Shown here one piece after another: positions 63,219 through 64,000 of a DNA stretch of 64,000 nucleotides. The DNA lies in the NCBI GenBank assembly GCA_020639075.1, contig JACKHI010000001.1, forward strand, positions 4,588,001 to 4,652,000. The letters run 5' to 3'. The notes under the pieces were generated by a model that worked only from the letters and a program-made list of their open reading frames with translations, was not told the DNA's origin and made no database searches. The position numbers and the translations under genes were made by a program. Source of the stretch: Phycisphaerales bacterium (lineage in GTDB: Bacteria > Planctomycetota > Phycisphaerae > UBA1845 > UTPLA1). The stretch's first letter is position 1. The number at the start of each line of letters is the position of its first letter.

Positions 63219-64000
63219 ATGAGATTCATGCGATCCATTGGCCACATCCTGATCATAACGGCTGCCGCAGTTTGTCTGTTGGCGGTCCAGACCGCCCACG
63301 CCGGCGAACTCGACTGCGACAACAACGGCGTGCCGGACGCCACGGAACTCAGCGGCAACGACTGCAACGCCAACGGCGTGCTGGATGTCTGCGAAAATGA
63401 CGCCGTCGGCGATGCGGTGGAGTTTTCGGCCGGCTGGGGGGCGCTTGTTGGTTACTCACCTGTATTGGATCTCGAAGGGGACACGCTCGTCGTCGGCGCT
63501 CCGTATTCCGACGGTGCGTCGCTTAATTCGACGGGTTCCGTGACGATCCGCCGTTACGTCAACGGCGAATGGACGATCGAACAGGTGTTGGTCGGACCGG
63601 CTTTGAACGCATTCTTCGGCGCACAGGTCGAAGTGTCGGGCGACTATCTCGTGGTTTCTGCGCCCGGATATCGGCCCATCGGTTCCGGGATGAAGGGGAC
63701 GATCTACCTTTATCGATACGACTCTCTGACGTCACAATGGCTGTTGGCTGATACGTACTACGATCCCGCATCGAACTACACCGGCGTCTTGGGCGGCAGG
63801 ATCCGGTTCGACGGCCGATGGCTGATCGCAACGCGAACCGGCAATGGATCGAACGAACTCGCATCGCATCAGGTGTTTGAGCGACGGAATGACCAGTTCG
63901 TCAAGGTTCAGTCGCTGTATTCCGAGAACGCATCAACGCATCCAATTGGGGTCAGACGCAATGTGATCGTCACGATCGGATACCGAAATCTGGGTCCATT
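63219..64000 (+). CDS. FG-GAP/thrombospondin-3-like secreted protein, 3' cut by window edge
   Basis: 260 codons to the window end, no stop. The signal peptide (GHILIITAAAVCLLAVQTAHA) and the repeats LDCDNNGVPDATEL and NDCNANGVLDVCEN are nearly identical to those of the preceding gene, including at DNA level. FG-GAP blades follow. ATG 63219 (ATG 63228 possible). It lies 195 nt after its paralogue: a recent tandem duplication. Confidence 0.82.
   Translation, partial: MRFMRSIGHILIITAAAVCLLAVQTAHAGELDCDNNGVPDATELSGNDCNANGVLDVCENDAVGDAVEFSAGWGALVGYSPVLDLEGDTLVVGAPYSDGASLNSTGSVTIRRYVNGEWTIEQVLVGPALNAFFGAQVEVSGDYLVVSAPGYRPIGSGMKGTIYLYRYDSLTSQWLLADTYYDPASNYTGVLGGRIRFDGRWLIATRTGNGSNELASHQVFERRNDQFVKVQSLYSENASTHPIGVRRNVIVTIGYRNLGP

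Overview
The window is a GC-rich bacterial chromosome segment that most probably comes from a flagellated Planctomycetota member of the Phycisphaerae type. The reasons are long secreted proteins built from FG-GAP propeller blades and thrombospondin-3-like Asp/Asn repeats with a dockerin-like tail, membrane proteins carrying small CxxCG...CxECG zinc ribbons, HEAT-repeat and gluzincin-like secreted proteins, and many dispersed palindromic repeats between genes. This is an inference from gene content; no rRNA or tRNA gene was seen. Genes are mostly single units or pairs, on both strands.

Left part (1-17 kb): acetyl-CoA synthetase (cut by the window edge), a phosphohexomutase-like protein whose catalytic motifs are altered, a GT87-like membrane glycosyltransferase, a secreted HExxH protein, fumarase C, a zinc-ribbon membrane protein, a Na+/alanine symporter with a large insertion next to a family-2 glycosyltransferase, a second secreted HExxH protein, and a CAP-domain protein followed one base later by a sialidase-like lipoprotein.

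Middle (17-46 kb): homoserine dehydrogenase, a HEAT-repeat protein, the pyruvate dehydrogenase genes for E1 alpha, E1 beta and E2 (no E3), a WbaP/WcaJ-like sugar-phosphate transferase, MurJ, a candidate sigma-54-driven short transcript, TrmB, YidD, PheS, an IS110-family element with inverted end repeats, a compact sigma-70-family factor, a receiver-like protein without its phospho-Asp, an aspartate aminotransferase, MoeA, a 48-residue hydrophobic peptide with its own RBS and terminator, an aquaglyceroporin and FliM.

Right part (46-64 kb): three tandem 218-bp repeats, an FTCD-type cyclodeaminase, a YedK/HMCES-type SRAP protein, an O-antigen-ligase-like TPR protein, RadA, a 1090-residue double beta-propeller protein, an Obg/DRG-like GTPase with TGS domain, and two adjacent paralogous FG-GAP proteins, the last cut by the window edge.

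The most interesting signals are non-coding: a dispersed hairpin family whose stems keep pairing while their sequence changes; modular palindromes assembled into arrays; an isolated perfect -24/-12 promoter with a small ORF and terminator; a long hairpin at the stop codon of the IS110 recombinase in the place where a bridge RNA is expected; and several genes whose -10 hexamer lies 7-8 nt before the start codon, suggesting leaderless mRNAs.
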